From the IMG/VR virus record IMGVR_UViG_3300042556_001053, positions 1-64,000 of that record: 64,000 nucleotides of DNA; one strand, written 5' to 3'. Both the position numbers and the translations under genes were made by a program. This DNA comes from a virus. Position 1 is the stretch's first letter; each line of letters starts with the position of its first letter. Below the pieces are notes generated by a model that was given only the letters and a program-made list of their open reading frames with translations, did not search any database and was not told where the DNA came from. Shown in pieces: positions 55,453 through 63,146 of the stretch.

Positions 55453-55899
55453 TTATGCCTTTAAACCCATACGAGCAAATCGTACGGTTATAGGCGTAAT
55501 ACCCACTGCTGGCGTTACAGAAAGATTTACTGTATTCGCCACCCTAGAGACGCTAATGGTGCCAATATTCCCATCATTGTCTATTGTTCCATATTCGCTG
55601 ACTGATACATCTGTACCGTCAACCAAAATTGTCATTTCTGTTGCGTAGAACTTATTATCTCCAGCAGTTGTCTTTTTGATGGAGATTATGTATTTGACCA
55701 TGCGCCATGCAGTAGCATCAAAATTATCAATTACCGTTGCTGATTCAATACCGTTAACAGTATTTTCATTATTACCTGCAGAACCTAAGTCTGTTGATTG
55801 AGCAGCCGTAGTATCAATTAGGTTTTCATAATCTGTCTGTGTAGGACGATCACCTGTTTGAAATGTTGACTTTATTGTGCTTATTGGGAGCTTAGCCAT
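55453..55899 (-). CDS. Small fibre/tail accessory protein
   Basis: 148 residues. A helical N-terminus (PISTIKSTFQTGDRPTQTDYENLID) precedes a beta domain (about 65-148: TILVDGTDVSVSEYGTIDN) homologous to the fibre gene downstream. The ATG is 6 nt past a TATAAT box, so the message is predicted leaderless. It likely caps or adapts fibres. Confidence 0.65.
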   Translation of the reverse strand: MAKLPISTIKSTFQTGDRPTQTDYENLIDTTAAQSTDLGSAGNNENTVNGIESATVIDNFDATAWRMVKYIISIKKTTAGDNKFYATEMTILVDGTDVSVSEYGTIDNDGNIGTISVSRVANTVNLSVTPAVGITPITVRFARMGLKA

Positions 55900-55905
55900 G
55901 TCCTA

Positions 55906-55914
55906 ATTATAGCA
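55906..55914 (-). promoter_or_regulatory. Extended -10 promoter (TGCTATAAT), leaderless
   Basis: Minus strand TGCTATAAT is separated by 6 nt (TAGGAC) from the ATG at 55899, so transcription should start at or next to the start codon. Confidence 0.65.
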
Positions 55915-55922
55915 TATTTATA

Positions 55923-56147
55923 TTAAAGTATATAATTACTGTAGCCAATGATTTGAAGCGGAATTGGAGGAACAGCGCTTGCTCCGCCTGCTTCAATGCG
56001 AATTGCTGTTAGTCTAATTCTAAACGGTAGTGTAGAGTTTATAACTACATTTTTGCTTGGAGCGCTAATGCTTGTTCTAATTGCAAAATCTTGTTCAATT
56101 CTTTTTGTAAATACTGGCCTGTCTTCATAAATCTTAACAGTAGCCAT
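55923..56147 (-). CDS. Small beta protein (74 aa), fibre module
   Basis: 74 residues, all beta-like (VKIYEDRPVFTKRIEQDFAIRTSI; LPFRIRLTAIRIEAGG). Its ATG overlaps the upstream stop by 1 nt. Probably a virion protein of the fibre module; the family is not recognised. Confidence 0.6.
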   Translation of the reverse strand: MATVKIYEDRPVFTKRIEQDFAIRTSISAPSKNVVINSTLPFRIRLTAIRIEAGGASAVPPIPLQIIGYSNYIL

Positions 56148-56560
56148 TATGCAGTTACATCCTCAAGGACAATGAGTCTGCCTTGAGCTACCGTCCAAAC
56201 TATTGCATCTCCTCCAAGTGAAACTTCAATATCAAAAATATCATTGGTTTGAAGAGTTGCAGTTTGACTTGCTGACAGAGAAACTGTAAATTCTCCAACA
56301 AGATCGTCTGCATCTTGAATTGGTGTTAAAGTTAAAAGCAAAGTTGCTGTATCTGTTATTTCTCCAGGAACTACTGGGCTTGTAGTAGGACGCTTTATCT
56401 GCATAGAAATATTCCAGTCAGGGATAACTAAAGGTACTTTAGCGTCATCAGTTAAATAAACCTTAAATGCTGCTGTATCGCCCTTGACAAAAGTCCAATT
56501 TACGAATGGTGGTCTTTCACCAATATCATATGTAGATGCTTGTCCTCTGAATGTAGCCAT
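56147..56560 (-). CDS. Small beta-sandwich virion protein, fibre module
   Basis: 137 residues from the ATG at 56560, 6 nt after a TATAAT box; an in-frame upstream start would lie inside the promoter. An Ig/BppU-like beta fold is suggested by FVKGDTAAFKVYLTD, WNISMQIKRP, EFTVSLSASQTATL and FDIEVSL, as in baseplate upper-protein N-terminal domains. First gene of the fibre module. Assignment by fold impression. Confidence 0.6.
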   Translation of the reverse strand: MATFRGQASTYDIGERPPFVNWTFVKGDTAAFKVYLTDDAKVPLVIPDWNISMQIKRPTTSPVVPGEITDTATLLLTLTPIQDADDLVGEFTVSLSASQTATLQTNDIFDIEVSLGGDAIVWTVAQGRLIVLEDVTA

Positions 56561-56566
56561 TTTTAT

Positions 56567-56575
56567 ATTATACCA
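56567..56575 (-). promoter_or_regulatory. Extended -10 promoter (TGGTATAAT), leaderless, for the fibre module
   Basis: Minus strand TGGTATAAT with a 6-nt spacer (ATAAAA) to the ATG at 56560. It faces away from the plus-strand promoter at 56643. Confidence 0.65.
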
Positions 56576-56614
56576 CGATGAAAACAACAAATAAAATAAT
56601 TTAAAAAAATATTA

Positions 56615-56631
56615 CAAAAGGTTGCCTTTTG
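56615..56631. promoter_or_regulatory. Palindrome CAAAAGG-TTG-CCTTTTG in the divergent promoter region
   Basis: A perfect 7-bp inverted repeat with a 3-nt centre. It overlaps the -35-like TTGCCT of the plus promoter and sits 40-56 nt upstream of the minus promoter. It is a candidate operator for the only rightward gene. Confidence 0.4.
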
Positions 56632-56642
56632 GGTCAATTTCA

Positions 56643-56651
56643 TGTTATACT
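56643..56651 (+). promoter_or_regulatory. Extended -10 promoter (TGTTATACT) for the lysozyme-like gene
   Basis: TGTTATACT with a TTGCCT -35-like hexamer 18 bp upstream (56622-56627). The leader opens with a hairpin TGCTACC-AACA-GGTAGCA (56659-56676) and carries AGGAGG before the ATG at 56703. Confidence 0.7.
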
Positions 56652-56702
56652 TAGATAGTGCTACCAACAGGTAGCATCTTTAGTCTCTAGGAGGTTATTA
56701 TT

Positions 56703-57275
56703 ATGAGAAGAGATAAAAAGATTTGGATTGGAATCCTTGCTGCACTTGGGCTTATTGCACCACTAAGTAATGCAGCTAATGCTTTAAGTACTGAAAATAA
56801 CTTGAGTAAACCAGCCATTGCTGAACCTTCAACCGCCAAGGCGGTTTTTTTGGTTTCTAAGCCTAAAAGTCTGGTAGCAGTAAAAAAGAACCTAAATGTT
56901 CTACATAAGTATCAGGATGCTGTTAGTCTTACAGACCGTCAGTTAAAGGAGCTTTTGCATGCCGTTGGTTTTCGTGGCCAAGGCCTAGTAAAGGCTTGGG
57001 CGGTAGCTAAGAAAGAGTCTAATGGCCGTCCACTAGCTTTTAATGGCAATGTTAAGACTGGTGACAACTCTTACGGTATATTTCAAATCAATATGCTTGG
57101 AATGCTAAAAGAAGGTCGTCAAGATAAGTTTGGCCTAAACTTTAATAGTGAGCTCTTAAACCCTGTTATCAATGCACAGGTTGCATATCACATGAGTAAT
57201 GGTGGAAAGAACTGGTCTGCTTGGAAAGGCATGACTCCAAGAACCAAGTCCTGGATGGCTAAGTTCCCTTACTAA
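56703..57275 (+). CDS. Secreted lysozyme/transglycosylase-like muralytic enzyme
   Basis: 190 residues with a strong AGGAGG site. Residues 1-27 are a signal peptide (Arg-Arg-Asp-Lys-Lys, hydrophobic core, Ala-Asn-Ala). A low-complexity linker (about 30-70) leads to a lysozyme-like domain with the catalytic E105 (VAKKESNG), SYGIFQIN (123-130) and NAQVAYHMSNGGKNWSAW (about 155-172), typical of SLT/resuscitation-factor-like folds that cut peptidoglycan. It is the only rightward gene and its stop overlaps that of the oxygenase operon tail to tail. It is probably the endolysin, exported by the host Sec system. A terminator-like hairpin lies inside the linker. Confidence 0.82.
   Translation: MRRDKKIWIGILAALGLIAPLSNAANALSTENNLSKPAIAEPSTAKAVFLVSKPKSLVAVKKNLNVLHKYQDAVSLTDRQLKELLHAVGFRGQGLVKAWAVAKKESNGRPLAFNGNVKTGDNSYGIFQINMLGMLKEGRQDKFGLNFNSELLNPVINAQVAYHMSNGGKNWSAWKGMTPRTKSWMAKFPY
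56831..56851 (+). terminator. Intragenic terminator-like hairpin in the lysozyme gene
   Basis: Plus strand AACCGCC-AA-GGCGGTT followed by five more T residues, inside codons for the linker after the signal peptide. It has the form of an intrinsic terminator about 170 nt into the transcript and could act as an attenuator; a 2-nt loop may refold to a larger loop with a shorter stem. Confidence 0.55.
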
Positions 57276-57850
57276 AAAGGCAAATTTTTATTAAGAACTG
57301 TTGGGTGCTCATCATTACCTCTCATAAATATTGTTGAGAAGTATCTAGGCGAATCATCTAAAACTGGAAGAGATCCATGCATAACTTCTCCTCCATGAAG
57401 TAGGGCTGAGCCAGCTTTTGGTTTAATAGTTATTCCTAATTCTGGGTAGTCAAGCTCTCCACCAAGATAGTTATCATTATAATATATTACAAGGCCATAG
57501 CCTAAATAATATCCTTCAGGGGTTGTATCATTATCACGATGTTGCTTTATTTGATCGCCTTTTTTAAACCTAGAAATCTTTAATTCTTGTTCACAAAAAA
57601 AATATGATGGGAATATGTAGTCAACCTTATCAAAAACCAAGCTTCTACACAAATCTTTATGATCATAAAGGAACAAACTTTTATCGTGCCATAAACTATA
57701 TTCATCTGAAATTTCATTAAGATCAGTCCAGCCATCTTGTTTTTTATCAGAAAGTATATTTAAAATTAAAGACAGTTCTTCTTGATTTAAAAAGTTTTCA
57801 ATTTCATAAACATCCTCTGCAAGTTTGTTAATTTTAAAATTGTATTTCAT
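57272..57850 (-). CDS. 2OG-Fe(II) oxygenase 8 (last gene of array)
   Basis: 192 residues. The core carries H104, D106, H158 and R169, with YYNDNYLGGEL and IKPKAGSALLHGG. The Phe-Pro strand of its relatives is replaced by Leu-Leu-His-Gly, which may alter the substrate cleft. The N-terminal half is Asp/Trp-rich. It starts directly after the dehydrogenase stop (TAAATG) and its end overlaps the lysozyme gene. The substrate is unknown; prolyl-4-hydroxylase-like by motif. Confidence 0.85.
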   Translation of the reverse strand: MKYNFKINKLAEDVYEIENFLNQEELSLILNILSDKKQDGWTDLNEISDEYSLWHDKSLFLYDHKDLCRSLVFDKVDYIFPSYFFCEQELKISRFKKGDQIKQHRDNDTTPEGYYLGYGLVIYYNDNYLGGELDYPELGITIKPKAGSALLHGGEVMHGSLPVLDDSPRYFSTIFMRGNDEHPTVLNKNLPF

Positions 57851-58519
57851 TTAACCAAACTTACTACTACCTATATGGTTCATTTCAATATGATTAATAT
57901 TAAAATGACTTGGAAGATCTGATACCCACCTAATAGACTCTGCAAGATCTTCAGCAGTCAAGGCTATTTCACGTCTTTCTGTTTGTGTATCAATAGTTCC
58001 TGGGCATATTTCAGTAACCTTAATGCCGTAAGCAGGAAACTCTAAACGCATAGTATCAACTAGTGCCATCATTCCTCTTTTAGCGTTTATATAGTTACCA
58101 CCACTACGGTATGGAACCTTTCCACCCAAGGAACTTATAAATATAATAGTTGGAGACTTAGACCTTTGCATGCATGGAACAAAAAGCTGTGAAAGGTACA
58201 TAGGTCCAGAGACATTTATTTCGTAGGCAATTCTAAAATTATCCATTGTTTCATTTATAAGCATTGTTGGACCTGATCCACCACCAGCATTATTAACTAG
58301 AAGGTCAAGTGTGATATCTTTGTATTTTTCAAAAAAAGACTTAATCTCTTCAGGATTAGTTATGTCCATCTTGTATGTTTCAACATTGTCAGATACAAGC
58401 TCATTGACCTTAGAAAGGTTTCTAGAGACAGCTATAACCTTGTAGCCACTCTCAGACAGAAGTTTTACTGTAGCATAGCCAACGCCCTTGCTAGCCCCTG
58501 TAACTATGGCTGTTTTCAT
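57851..58519 (-). CDS. Short-chain dehydrogenase/reductase (YdfG-like)
   Basis: 222 residues. The Rossmann motif TGASKGVG (7-14), NNAG (76-79), the catalytic Ser near 130 and Y143-x3-K147 are intact. An Arg after the second strand (VSRN) suggests NADP. The C-terminal region AESIRWVSDLPSHFNINHIE is like YdfG-type hydroxy-acid or 3-hydroxy amino-acid dehydrogenases. The start overlaps the upstream oxygenase by ATGA and the next oxygenase follows immediately, so it belongs to the oxygenase operon. It could oxidise a hydroxyl made by an oxygenase or reduce a ketone; this is inference. Confidence 0.9.
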   Translation of the reverse strand: MKTAIVTGASKGVGYATVKLLSESGYKVIAVSRNLSKVNELVSDNVETYKMDITNPEEIKSFFEKYKDITLDLLVNNAGGGSGPTMLINETMDNFRIAYEINVSGPMYLSQLFVPCMQRSKSPTIIFISSLGGKVPYRSGGNYINAKRGMMALVDTMRLEFPAYGIKVTEICPGTIDTQTERREIALTAEDLAESIRWVSDLPSHFNINHIEMNHIGSSKFG

Positions 58520-59220
58520 CTGTTGTCCGTAGGCTGTGTACCGCCAGATAAGTCGTTATACCAGTGCATAGGTATCATATATTTAAAACCACTTTTTACA
58601 AGGTGAGCTGTATGATGATAAGGAGGAGAAGATGGGAATATAATTACGCTTCCAGCTTCTGGTTTAATTCCTATTGTTATTCTGTCAGAATCCTTGGACA
58701 AAGAGTAGTCTTCTGATGGCTTTCCATTAATAATAGGGGCATCTGGGGACTCTATGGTAAAAGATAATTCGCCACCTTCGTAGTCATCATTTAAATAAAA
58801 CACTAAAGAGTATCTTAACCTAGTGTCCCCTTCTTGTTGATCAAAGTGTGCACCCATAAAGGTTCCAGCGCTATATTTTTTAATATCAAAGGCTGGTAGA
58901 ATCATTGGCTCTTCCATGTCTCCTTTTGATACTGCATAGTCTTTGCAGACATTATAGAATAAATCAGTTATTGTGTTATATATGTAACTAACAGGGCTAG
59001 CATCTTTATCTGCTATTTTTTCAGAATCAGATGGCTGAACAGTTTTTTGAGATCCATACAAATACATCTCTCCACTGCAGGCTGTCCACTCATTCCATTT
59101 AGTCAAGGATGTGCCATAGTCTTTGCTCTCAGTGGCTTCAATCATTTCTATAAACTTTTTTGGATCTGCTATTGCATTTTTATAGTAATATATGTTTTCT
59201 TCAAGTATTTCTCTTTGCAT
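58516..59220 (-). CDS. 2OG-Fe(II) oxygenase 7
   Basis: 234 residues. Catalytic set H125, D127 (AHFDQQEGD), H203 and K213; FYLNDDYEGGELSF and IKPEAGSVIIFPS are present. Closely related to its upstream neighbour (shared KDYA.S.GD.xEP, KKYxxGxxMGAHFDQ), so the pair is a tandem duplication. It overlaps the dehydrogenase start by ATGA. The N-terminal 100 residues form a helical domain not found in minimal prolyl hydroxylases; it may choose the substrate. Confidence 0.88.
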   Translation of the reverse strand: MQREILEENIYYYKNAIADPKKFIEMIEATESKDYGTSLTKWNEWTACSGEMYLYGSQKTVQPSDSEKIADKDASPVSYIYNTITDLFYNVCKDYAVSKGDMEEPMILPAFDIKKYSAGTFMGAHFDQQEGDTRLRYSLVFYLNDDYEGGELSFTIESPDAPIINGKPSEDYSLSKDSDRITIGIKPEAGSVIIFPSSPPYHHTAHLVKSGFKYMIPMHWYNDLSGGTQPTDNR

Positions 59221-59963
59221 TACATTATCCCCTTATTTGATTGTTGAGGATACATGCTCATGTTGTTGTGTATCCAATGACCTGGAACCATATACTTAAA
59301 TCCAGACTTTACTGTATGTGCTATATGAAAATATGGTGCTTTTGCAGGAAAAATTATTACGCTATTTGCTTTTGGCTTTATTCCAAAGTCTATTGATTTG
59401 CTTGCCTTGGCTATTTCATAATCTAGGTCTACACCTGGTGCTCCATGAACCCAGCCTTCGGAGCTATTCCATCCACCATCATAGTCTTTAAGCTGAAATG
59501 AAATTTCTCCGCCTTCACAGTCATCATTTAAATACATGACTAAAGAATATCTTAGTGTTTCATCTCCATCTAGTTGATCAAAGTGTGCTCCCATAGATCT
59601 TCCAGTATTATACTTTTTAATATTAAATGTTGGAAACAGATTTGGCTCATCGTAGTCTCCAAGAGATAAAGCATAATCTTTACATACATTATGAAACGTT
59701 TTCATAACAGCATCATAAATATACTTGGTTTTTTCTCCAACCTCGTCTTTTAATTTATTAATTGAATCTAAATTAAAGGTTTTGGTTTCACCATAGATAA
59801 AAGACTTATCGTTAGAAGATGTCCAAGGCTCCCAAACATTTACGTTATGTTCACTTGATGCGTCCAATGCGTCCAGCTCTTTTAAAATTTTCTGAAAAGT
59901 ATCAAAATTTTCTATTGCATCAGTATAATAATAAACCTTTGGATCTAAAATTTCTTTATTCAT
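59220..59963 (-). CDS. 2OG-Fe(II) oxygenase 6
   Basis: 247 residues with AAGGAGA upstream. H127, D129 (AHFDQLDGDE), H213 and K223 are intact. Paralogue of the next gene; it differs by an insertion at about 160-185 rich in Gly/Trp between the two halves of the beta-helix. Overlaps the next gene by 1 nt. Unknown substrate. Confidence 0.88.
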   Translation of the reverse strand: MNKEILDPKVYYYTDAIENFDTFQKILKELDALDASSEHNVNVWEPWTSSNDKSFIYGETKTFNLDSINKLKDEVGEKTKYIYDAVMKTFHNVCKDYALSLGDYDEPNLFPTFNIKKYNTGRSMGAHFDQLDGDETLRYSLVMYLNDDCEGGEISFQLKDYDGGWNSSEGWVHGAPGVDLDYEIAKASKSIDFGIKPKANSVIIFPAKAPYFHIAHTVKSGFKYMVPGHWIHNNMSMYPQQSNKGIM

Positions 59964-59972
59964 TCTGTCTCC

Positions 59973-60632
59973 TTAATATTTATTATTTTCATAGAAGTTT
60001 TTTTCTTTTATAAAACCAACTAGAACATATCTAATTGGTCCCTCACCAACTGGAATTACTCCGTGATGAAAATCGCTAGTTCCTGGGAAAATAAGAAGTG
60101 ATCCCTTTTTAGGTTTTATTTTTAAATCTAAGTTTTTAAAAAACAATTCTCCATCAGCATACTCATCATTAAGATATAAAATGGTTGCATAACGAATTGA
60201 GGGATCTGTGTCTTGATCTGTATGAGCCTTTAGTTCAACTCCAGGCTGCATCCTTTGCAATGTAGCTAGTCCACTTAGCTCTAAATTACTTCCTTCATTA
60301 ACTACGGCTTTATTTAGTCTTTGATATACAGTGTGATAGATTGGATATGCCCTTATTACCAGATTCTTGTCTTCCCAGTTTCTGGTGATCTCAAACTTTC
60401 CTTCAGCAACAAGATTGTCAACGTCATCTCTACCAAATTTTTCCATACAGAATCTTTTAAGGTTGGAAGTATATTCTATAAACCAATCCTCGTCTGGTGT
60501 ATTGTTGATAATCTCTAAATAGTCGTCTATTTCTTCTTGAGAAATAAAATCTTCTAATAAAAGTAGATCTTTTGATATTTCTTCAAATTTTATTCCTAGA
60601 TCAGTTAGCTCTTTTGTAAGATATGCAGACAT
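59973..60632 (-). CDS. 2OG-Fe(II) oxygenase 5
   Basis: 219 residues with an extended AGAGGAGGTAATC ribosome site, the best in the operon. H137, D139 (AHTDQDTD), H190 and R201 form the active site, with LYLNDEYADGELFF and IKPKKGSLLIFPG. The N-terminus (LLLLEDFISQEEIDDYLEIIN) is the standard helix before the catalytic core. No close paralogue among its neighbours. Confidence 0.88.
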   Translation of the reverse strand: MSAYLTKELTDLGIKFEEISKDLLLLEDFISQEEIDDYLEIINNTPDEDWFIEYTSNLKRFCMEKFGRDDVDNLVAEGKFEITRNWEDKNLVIRAYPIYHTVYQRLNKAVVNEGSNLELSGLATLQRMQPGVELKAHTDQDTDPSIRYATILYLNDEYADGELFFKNLDLKIKPKKGSLLIFPGTSDFHHGVIPVGEGPIRYVLVGFIKEKNFYENNKY

Positions 60633-60633
60633 A

Positions 60634-61383
60634 CTAGATTACCTCCTCTGGCTTATATTTATTTCCATCTTTATCTAGCTTCCACCCTTGCTTAAGTAGC
60701 TCTTGCCACTCTGCTCTTTCAATCTCTTGCTTTGCTCTTGTTTCTTTCATTTCTTCGGCCCATGCATCTCTTACCTCTTGTGGGTAGGCATCTTCTTCAC
60801 GGTCATCCCAGAAAGATCCTATGGTATATCTTACACCTTTAGTAATTAACGATACTTCGTGCATATTATTAAATCCACCGTCAAATACGGCAAGCATTCC
60901 AACCTTTGGCTGAATTTCTATGTTTTGATCTGGAAATCTTAAAAGACCACCTTCAAAATCATCGTTTAAGTACAGGAATCCTGCATATCTACTTCTTGTA
61001 AATGCTCCAGAATTGCCCTTCTCATCTGTATTATCAGAGTGTACTCTTGCATAAGCACCTGGCTCCCACTTTTGAGTATGATATCCAATTTTAGAAATTA
61101 TTTTTGGGTCTAAGTCATGTACTGATGCAATTGCTTCTGGCATCTTACTTTCAATATCTGAAAAAATAGTTGGAGATAGCCCAGCGTCAATTACCTCTTG
61201 ATCATTGTCTTGTGGTAGCACTGAAGAATATGACTCATAAAATGATATAGGCATCCAAGTTAGTCCGCCGTTATTTGCTTGTGCATCAAGTGCATTAATC
61301 ATCTTTTTGCACTCATCTTCACTAACAAAGTTTTCAAAAATAACAATATCCTTTGTAAGTCTTATCTTATTGTTTAGGTTCAT
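60634..61383 (-). CDS. 2OG-Fe(II) oxygenase 4 with charged C-terminal extension
   Basis: 249 residues. H115, D117 (ARVHSDN), H175 and R185 are present, with FLYLNDDFEGGLLRF. After the core a helical Trp/Glu/Lys extension (about 195-249) is unusual in the family and may bind a partner protein. Stop and next start are 1 nt apart. Family prolyl-4-hydroxylase-like; substrate unknown. Confidence 0.88.
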   Translation of the reverse strand: MNLNNKIRLTKDIVIFENFVSEDECKKMINALDAQANNGGLTWMPISFYESYSSVLPQDNDQEVIDAGLSPTIFSDIESKMPEAIASVHDLDPKIISKIGYHTQKWEPGAYARVHSDNTDEKGNSGAFTRSRYAGFLYLNDDFEGGLLRFPDQNIEIQPKVGMLAVFDGGFNNMHEVSLITKGVRYTIGSFWDDREEDAYPQEVRDAWAEEMKETRAKQEIERAEWQELLKQGWKLDKDGNKYKPEEVI

Positions 61384-62261
61384 TTTATTCTCACAGCTCC
61401 TTCTATTTCGTTTCTTTGTGGATGATCTTTTCTAAACTGTTCATGTATTTCTGGTTGCATGCTTGCCCATACATGCTTACCAAACTCTTTTTCTTTTTCA
61501 TACCATTCATCAGACCCTTTTTCATACTTTTGCCAATACATTCTTGACAAAAACTTATTTTTATTGTAAGAAGGCATTACTCCATGTAAGTATGGATCAC
61601 CATTTTCTGTTAAATAATCGGGATGCCCTGATGGAAAAACAAGTAGGTCTCCTGCTTGTGGCTTATATTTAACAAGCTTATCTCCCATTGCAAAGTCAAC
61701 CTCTCCGCCTTCATAGTCGTCATTAAAATAAATAGTGCATGTTATTACAAACTTGTATCCTGGAGCATCTGCCATCTCTCTCTGATAGTCTGAATGATAT
61801 CTCATCCCTACCTTTTCTTCATCAGTGCTTACATGATACTTTCCAACTGTTCCACCAGCCCACTTCCAGGTTGGAACAGTCTGACCACTTTCATCTACAG
61901 ACAAGTCATCTAAATCTACTTCTACCCCATACTTTTTAATATAGTGCTCTGTAGCCAAATAAAAGTTTTCCAACATCTCTATTGCAAAGAGTCGCTGGTC
62001 TTCCTGAGACTGTGTTGTTGTTTTGATATCTTTTAAACCGCCGTACTTATCGTACATAATCAGATTAGGTATTATTGGGCTTAAGTATTCTCCAAAAATA
62101 GACCATTGTGTCCAAGGGCTAAAAAGTCTATCTTCTGAGTTATCCAAAGAATCATTTAAAACTTTGTAAGATTTTGAAATATCTTTAAACATATTTTTAT
62201 AAACTACAATATTTGGGTATATTTCTTCAAACACAATACCATTTTCTTGGGTGTTGTTCAT
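61380..62261 (-). CDS. 2OG-Fe(II) oxygenase 3
   Basis: 293 residues. Iron ligands H156, D158 (RYHSDYQRE) and H226; K236 or R240 likely binds 2-oxoglutarate. Shares its whole length with the upstream gene (FEEIYPNIVVYxNxF start, QEDQRxF, RYHSDY, SGHPxYxTExG, C-terminal INGVRxx-like end). Overlaps both neighbours by ATGA-type junctions. The larger size suggests a different substrate class from the 220-residue members. Confidence 0.88.
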   Translation of the reverse strand: MNNTQENGIVFEEIYPNIVVYKNMFKDISKSYKVLNDSLDNSEDRLFSPWTQWSIFGEYLSPIIPNLIMYDKYGGLKDIKTTTQSQEDQRLFAIEMLENFYLATEHYIKKYGVEVDLDDLSVDESGQTVPTWKWAGGTVGKYHVSTDEEKVGMRYHSDYQREMADAPGYKFVITCTIYFNDDYEGGEVDFAMGDKLVKYKPQAGDLLVFPSGHPDYLTENGDPYLHGVMPSYNKNKFLSRMYWQKYEKGSDEWYEKEKEFGKHVWASMQPEIHEQFRKDHPQRNEIEGAVRIK

Positions 62262-63145
62262 CTTAATCTAACCCCATTATCTATTGTAATTCTTTGTAGG
62301 TTTTCTTTTTCATATTGACCCTGAATCTTATTCATCTCTGACTGCCAAGAGTCACCAAAAATTAGACTTTTTTCTTTCCACTCATCAGATGAGTCTTCAT
62401 ATACTGTCCAAAACATCCTTATAAAATATTTTTCATTTTCTTTACAAATTTCTGCAGCATGTAGATATACCTCACCATCTTCTGTGGAATATTCTGGATG
62501 TCCTGAAGGAAAAACAACAAAATCTCCAGCTTTTGGTTTATAGTTTATTAGCTTATTGCCAACTGCAAAGTCAATTCCGCCTCCTGAATAATTATCATTT
62601 AGGTATATGGTTGTAGTCAAAACAAACTTATATCCTGGGCCCTTTATAGCTTCTCTAACATAGTCGCTGTGATATCTCATTGCTAATCTTTCAGAGTCTG
62701 GCCCAGCAGCGGTAGAACCAACATAATATTTACACAAAGATGGTCCAGTCCAGTTCCACTTTTGATATTTTTTTCCATCTGATTGAACAGTATCTTTTTC
62801 TTCTTTGTGTATTGGGAAGTTGTGTTTTTCAATATAGTGGTTATTAGCCAAATGAAATGCTTTAATTAATTCAATCATAAAATATCTTTGATCTTCTTGA
62901 ACCTTGCTAGTAGGTTCTATGTCAAAGTTAATTTTAAGATCTGAGACATTTTTATCAAAAGATATTCCAAAGTTTTCTATTTTTTCACCTATAGAGTACC
63001 AGTCATTCCACTTGTCCCATATAGCATCTTCATAATTATTTATTGAATCTTTTGCAATCTGATACATTCTTTCTGGGTCTTCAAATATGTTATTGTAAAC
63101 AACAATATTTGGATAAATTTCTTCAAATGTAAGTTCTGTAGTCAT
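62258..63145 (-). CDS. 2OG-Fe(II) oxygenase 2
   Basis: 295 residues from the ATG at 63145, which follows the upstream stop by 1 nt; the longer frame would overlap that gene by 68 nt. H159, D161 (RYHSDYVRE), H229 and K239 are present, with IYLNDNYSGGG and YKPKAGDFVVFPSGHPEY. One acidic residue of the usual GGE motif is replaced by Gly. Tandem paralogue of the next gene. Confidence 0.88.
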   Translation of the reverse strand: MTTELTFEEIYPNIVVYNNIFEDPERMYQIAKDSINNYEDAIWDKWNDWYSIGEKIENFGISFDKNVSDLKINFDIEPTSKVQEDQRYFMIELIKAFHLANNHYIEKHNFPIHKEEKDTVQSDGKKYQKWNWTGPSLCKYYVGSTAAGPDSERLAMRYHSDYVREAIKGPGYKFVLTTTIYLNDNYSGGGIDFAVGNKLINYKPKAGDFVVFPSGHPEYSTEDGEVYLHAAEICKENEKYFIRMFWTVYEDSSDEWKEKSLIFGDSWQSEMNKIQGQYEKENLQRITIDNGVRLR

Positions 63146-63146
63146 A

